A stretch of 8,827 nucleotides of DNA, taken from assembly GCA_028288945.1 (NCBI GenBank), contig JAQGHH010000098.1, positions 1 to 8,827 of the forward strand, in the 5' to 3' direction. Source of the DNA: Phycisphaerales bacterium (lineage in GTDB: Bacteria > Planctomycetota > Phycisphaerae > Tepidisphaerales > Tepidisphaeraceae). Below, piece after piece: positions 6,221 to 8,827 of the stretch. The translations under genes were made by a program, and so were the position numbers. The number at the start of each line of letters is the position of its first letter. Positions within the stretch are counted from its first letter, which is position 1. A model generated the notes under the pieces. That model was not told the origin of the DNA. It was given only the letters and a program-made list of their open reading frames with translations, and made no database searches.

Positions 6221-6226
6221 ATCATC

Positions 6227-7090
6227 ATGACCGTAATCGACCAGACCTCGAGCCAGACGGCGACAGAGACGCGCCCGGGTGGCGGCCAGCCCATGGCCCC
6301 GCCGGCGCAATGGCAACGGCCGGGGCGGGAGCAGGAGATCAACGTTGGTCAGCGTGAACGCGCCGTGTCCGTGGCGGCGGGATCGATTGTCGCGCTACTG
6401 GGCCTCTCGCGCCGCAGCATCCCCGGAGCACTGATCGCCAGCCTGGGCGGCGCGATGATTTACCGCGGCGCTACCGGCCGCTGCCCCGCGTACGAATCCC
6501 TGGGTGTCGATACCGCGCACGGGGAGGGGGGCGGTCGACTCCAAGGGCGCACCGAACGCGGCATACATATCGCGACGGCGTTTACGATCAACCGGCCGCC
6601 CGAAGAGCTCTATGGGTTCTGGCGGAACTTCGAGAATCTGCCCCGCATTATGACACACCTGGACTCCGTGAAGACGCTCGAGGGCGGACGGTCGCACTGG
6701 GTCGCGAGAATGGAATCGATGGGCGGCAAGCGGATGGAGTGGGACGCCGAGATCACCCGCGACGAGCCGAACAAGCTGATCTCCTGGCGGTCGCTGCCTG
6801 GCGCGGATGTCGAGAACGTGGGCCAGGTCCGGTTCCAGCCGGGGTTGGGTGACCGCGGCACCGAGGTGCACGTGGAGATGGACTACATGCCGCCCGCCGG
6901 CCGGCTCGGGCATTGGATCGCGTCGCTCTCCGGCGACAACCCCAAGCGGGTGATCCGCGAAGACCTGCGCAACTTTAAGCGGCTGATGGAGATCGGCGAA
7001 ATCCTCACGATCATCGGCCAGCCGCACGGCACGTGCACCGGTCAGGGCAAGCCCTACACCGAGTCGCGGTGGAAGCCGCTGTTTACATGA
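6227..7090 (+). CDS. DUF2892-SRPBCC fusion protein, membrane-anchored
   Basis: A 287-residue two-domain protein. After a polar, Pro/Gln-rich N-terminus (1-35), residues 38-95 match the DUF2892 (YgaP-type) membrane module: INVGQRERAVSVAAG, two hydrophobic stretches (about 46-60 and 65-79), then the diagnostic IYRGATGRCPAYESLG. Residues 112-258 form an SRPBCC/polyketide-cyclase-like domain (HIATAFTINRPPEELYGFWR start, ITRDEPNKLISWRS in the middle, amphipathic last helix near 245-260), a hydrophobic-cavity fold that binds lipids or other small non-polar ligands. The cavity domain would thus sit against the inner membrane. No enzymatic residues are evident; 'cyclase/dehydrase' names for such proteins are inherited labels. 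The tail after 265 is Gly- and Lys-rich. It is first in the plus cluster, 60 bp before the dehydrogenase, suggesting co-transcription. Domain calls are firm; ligand and role unknown. Confidence 0.9.
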   Translation: MTVIDQTSSQTATETRPGGGQPMAPPAQWQRPGREQEINVGQRERAVSVAAGSIVALLGLSRRSIPGALIASLGGAMIYRGATGRCPAYESLGVDTAHGEGGGRLQGRTERGIHIATAFTINRPPEELYGFWRNFENLPRIMTHLDSVKTLEGGRSHWVARMESMGGKRMEWDAEITRDEPNKLISWRSLPGADVENVGQVRFQPGLGDRGTEVHVEMDYMPPAGRLGHWIASLSGDNPKRVIREDLRNFKRLMEIGEILTIIGQPHGTCTGQGKPYTESRWKPLFT

Positions 7091-7139
7091 ATGGGCTACC
7101 GGAGTGTCGCCCTGAGTTATGACCCTTGCGTCGCCGAAC

Positions 7140-7144
7140 AGGAG
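7140..7144 (+). promoter_or_regulatory. Shine-Dalgarno fixing the dehydrogenase start
   Basis: AGGAG lies 6 bases before ATG 7151. It selects MKAAIWCAPY, the family-typical N-terminus, over the in-frame ATG at 7091, which would add 20 unrelated residues just after the upstream stop. Confidence 0.8.
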
Positions 7145-7150
7145 CTAATC

Positions 7151-8341
7151 ATGAAGGCAGCAATCTGGTGCGCCCCGTACAAGGTAAAGGTCGAGAACGT
7201 TCCCGACCCGAAAATTCTTAACCGCCGCGACGCGATCGTCCGGCTCACTTCGACGTGTATCTGCGGGTCGGACCTGCACCTCGTGGACGGGTTCATCCCA
7301 TTCATGAAGCCCGGCGACATCCTCGGGCACGAGCCGATGGGCATCGTCGAGGAGGTCGGCCCCGACGTCGACAAGAACAAGCTGAAAGTCGGCGACCGCG
7401 TCATCGTCCCGTTCCCGATCGCGTGTGGCGAGTGCTTCTTCTGCCGCCGGCAGCTTTACAGCTGTTGCGACAATACGAACCCCAAGGCGTATCTGGCCGA
7501 GCAGGCGTTCGGGGAGACGCTCGCGGGTGTTTTCGGTTACTCGCACCTGACCGGGGGGTACGCCGGCGGTCAGGCCGAGTTCCTCCGCGTCCCGCTGGCG
7601 GACATGAACTGCCAGAAGATGCCGGGCGATCTGCACGACCACCAGATCGTGTTCCTGTCGGACATTTATCCGACGGGGTACATGGCCGCCTGGCATTGCA
7701 ACATCCAGAGGGACGACACCGTCGCCATCTGGGGGTGTGGGCCGGTCGGGCAGTTTACGATCCGTTGCGCGATGATGCTGGGGGCGGGGAAGGTCGTCGC
7801 GATCGACAACGGAAGAACCGCCGGGTACCGGCTAAAGATGGCAGCTGACGCCGGCGCGATCACGATCGACAACCGATCCGAGGACGTATACGAGCGGCTG
7901 ATGGACCTGAGCGGCGGCATCGGGCCGGACATCTGCATCGACGCGGTCGGCATGGAATCGCACGGGCATTCGGCGATGGAAACGATCTACGACAAGGTCA
8001 AGACGAACCTGATGCTCGAGAGCGACCGTCCGGCCGCGCTGCGGCAGGCGATCGAGTGCTGCCGTCCGGGCGGGACGCTCTCCATCCCGGGCGTCTACGG
8101 CGGGTTGTCGGACAAGATCCCGATGGGCGCGCTAATGAACAAGGGCCTGACGATCAAGACCGGCCAGACGCACGTGCACCGATTCGTCCCCGAGCTGCTC
8201 GACTTCGTTCGCCAGGGGAAGATCGATCCGAGCTTCGTCGTGACGCACCGCATCCCACTCAGCCAGGCGCCGTACGGGTACGAGATCTTCCGGGAAAAGA
8301 GGGACGGCTGCGTGAAGGTGGTGCTCGACCCGGCCGCGTAA
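7151..8341 (+). CDS. Zinc alcohol dehydrogenase, formaldehyde dehydrogenase-like
   Basis: A 396-residue medium-chain, zinc-dependent NAD(P)-linked dehydrogenase, cytoplasmic, closest by pattern to the glutathione-independent formaldehyde dehydrogenase-like group. Catalytic zinc ligands are Cys38 (ICGSD), His60-Glu61 (LGHEPMG) and probably Asp171 (LSDIYPTGYMAA, as in the Pseudomonas enzyme). The structural zinc site is complete: Cys92, Cys95, Cys98 and Cys106. The Rossmann motif GCGPVG (195-200) is followed by Asp219 in AIDN, which favours NAD over NADP. The long insert at residues 107-145 (from NTNPKAYLAE to GYAGGQAEF) is typical of this group and absent from classical alcohol dehydrogenases. 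Length is normal and no key residue is missing. Formaldehyde as substrate is inference from the group; members also act on other aldehydes or alcohols. No glutathione- or C1-pathway genes are in the window. It lies between the SRPBCC gene and a small membrane protein in one likely operon. Confidence 0.94.
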   Translation: MKAAIWCAPYKVKVENVPDPKILNRRDAIVRLTSTCICGSDLHLVDGFIPFMKPGDILGHEPMGIVEEVGPDVDKNKLKVGDRVIVPFPIACGECFFCRRQLYSCCDNTNPKAYLAEQAFGETLAGVFGYSHLTGGYAGGQAEFLRVPLADMNCQKMPGDLHDHQIVFLSDIYPTGYMAAWHCNIQRDDTVAIWGCGPVGQFTIRCAMMLGAGKVVAIDNGRTAGYRLKMAADAGAITIDNRSEDVYERLMDLSGGIGPDICIDAVGMESHGHSAMETIYDKVKTNLMLESDRPAALRQAIECCRPGGTLSIPGVYGGLSDKIPMGALMNKGLTIKTGQTHVHRFVPELLDFVRQGKIDPSFVVTHRIPLSQAPYGYEIFREKRDGCVKVVLDPAA

Positions 8342-8407
8342 TGGGATGGCGCATGATTGGGCGTTAGACGGACGACGAGAGGGAGGGCAGCGGCTAGGCC
8401 GCCGGCC

Positions 8408-8425
8408 TTGACGACTCATTGACGA
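8408..8425 (+). repeat. TTGACGA direct repeat, 11-bp period
   Basis: TTGACGA occurs at 8408-8414 and 8419-8425 with 4 bases between, just before the ribosome site of the last gene. A 7-4-7 direct-repeat layout is how OmpR/PhoB-family response regulators bind DNA, and the reverse complement TCGTCAA shares GTCA with the Pho-box half site. It may be an operator or a coincidence. The rest of the 98-bp gap (8342-8439) shows only a 5-bp GCGGC-TAG-GCCGC hairpin at 8390-8402 and no clear terminator. Confidence 0.3.
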
Positions 8426-8427
8426 TC

Positions 8428-8433
8428 AGGAGG
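8428..8433 (+). promoter_or_regulatory. Consensus Shine-Dalgarno of the last gene
   Basis: A perfect AGGAGG lies 6 bases before ATG 8440, which makes the truncated frame at the window end credible as a gene. Confidence 0.85.
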
Positions 8434-8439
8434 TCTCCC

Positions 8440-8827
8440 ATGTTGGAAAAACAGGCGGCGCGCGGATTGGGTGTGGCGAGTATCGCGATCGGACTCACTG
8501 AGATTGCCGCCCCACGACAGCTCGAAGAATTCATGGGCATCGGCAATGGAGAAAACACGGGCATCCTCCGCGTCCTGGGCGTGCGCGAGCTGATGCACGG
8601 CATGGACATCCTGTCACACCGAGACCCGACGACCGGGGTAAAATCGCGCGTGGCGGGGGACGGGCTCGACTTGGCGCTGCTCGCCGGCGCCGCCCGGCGC
8701 ACCCGCCGCCCGAGTGGCCTGGCGATGGCGTTCGCGATGGTGTTCGGCATCACCATCATCGACGCGCTCGTCGCCAGAAGGCTGTCGAAGCAGAAGGAGA
8801 GCGCGTTCGAATCAGCACGCGGATCCT
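8440..8827 (+). CDS. Small membrane protein, N-terminal part (runs off the window)
   Basis: An ATG at 8440 behind a consensus ribosome site opens a frame of 129 codons with no stop before the window end. The product begins MLEKQAARGLGVASIAIGLT and has moderately hydrophobic helices at about residues 8-25, 41-57, 70-84 and 92-112, the last (SGLAMAFAMVFGITIIDALV) clearly membrane-like, followed by a basic, polar stretch. The pattern (Leu/Gly-rich helix, 'APRQLEEFMGIG', 'ILRVLGVRELMHGMDIL', 'RVAGDGLDLALL') resembles small integral membrane proteins often annotated next to SRPBCC 'cyclase/dehydrase' genes, some fused to an SRPBCC domain further on; that is recollection. If fused, this would be a second SRPBCC protein in the cluster. 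The function is unknown and the true length cannot be seen here. Confidence 0.82.
   Translation, partial: MLEKQAARGLGVASIAIGLTEIAAPRQLEEFMGIGNGENTGILRVLGVRELMHGMDILSHRDPTTGVKSRVAGDGLDLALLAGAARRTRRPSGLAMAFAMVFGITIIDALVARRLSKQKESAFESARGS

Larger units (their letters stand above)
5810..6226. other. 417-bp divergent intergenic (control) region
   Basis: This separates the helical gene from the plus-strand cluster and so must carry the start signals of both. Small open frames cross it, including an in-frame upstream extension of the SRPBCC gene from 5936, but none has a ribosome site or family-like sequence, and the strong GGGAGG before 6227 argues against the extension. Visible elements are two sigma-54-like sites (6088-6103 plus, 5842-5857 minus), a 4-bp CGGA/TCCG hairpin at 6010-6021 and a 6-bp GGCCGC/GCGGCC hairpin at 6122-6148. 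The last would fall in the leader RNA if the plus promoter is real. Confidence 0.6.

Noticed and set aside
5936..6226. 97-codon in-frame N-terminal extension of the SRPBCC gene
   Set aside because: No ribosome site at 5936, no domain-like sequence, and a strong GGGAGG directly before 6227 where the family-typical N-terminus begins.
5922..6230. 102-codon plus-strand frame in the divergent region as a separate small gene
   Set aside because: No Shine-Dalgarno, no recognisable pattern, and it runs into the start of the SRPBCC gene in another frame.

Overview
This is a GC-rich bacterial window (roughly 60-65% G+C by eye). It holds six supported protein genes plus a possible gene fragment at the left edge, and no RNA genes, CRISPR array, transposase or phage genes that I can see. 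The mix of genes suggests Planctomycetota or another soil/freshwater phylum with similar gene content: a Tat-exported amidase, an MsbA-type ABC exporter with a basic N-terminal tail, a DUF2892-SRPBCC fusion, and intergenic purine-rich octamer repeats of the 'cgcgaag / cacggag / ccaagg' kind. That assignment rests on recalled resemblance, not on a search.

Left part (116-5809), all on the minus strand. In transcription order it runs: a small all-helical protein of unknown function (5809-5303), a YdbC-like aldo/keto reductase (5220-4321), a one-chain ABC exporter (4149-2092) and a Tat-exported amidase-signature hydrolase close to peptide amidases (1732-116). The gaps of 82, 171 and 359 bp argue against one tight operon. 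The 359-bp gap before the amidase is filled by a nested inverted repeat, with 54/55-bp outer arms around a perfect 22-bp hairpin. The 171-bp gap carries a short repeat of another sequence but the same 8-bp period.

Right part (6227-8827), all on the plus strand. It holds a DUF2892-SRPBCC membrane-anchored protein, a zinc alcohol dehydrogenase of the glutathione-independent formaldehyde-dehydrogenase-like group, and the first 129 codons of a small membrane protein that runs off the window. All three have a strong Shine-Dalgarno sequence exactly 6 nt before the ATG, so they look like one transcription unit. They diverge from the small helical gene across a 417-bp non-coding region. That region holds a good sigma-54-like -24/-12 element facing the plus cluster and a weaker one facing the helical gene.

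Working picture: 5303-8827 is a bidirectional accessory cluster, perhaps for stress response or aldehyde/alcohol detoxification, built from one recognisable dehydrogenase and three proteins without assigned roles. The left part is ordinary housekeeping and accessory genes separated by dispersed intergenic repeats. The most unusual DNA is the nested repeat at 1785-2055. The least explained biology is the divergent cluster.
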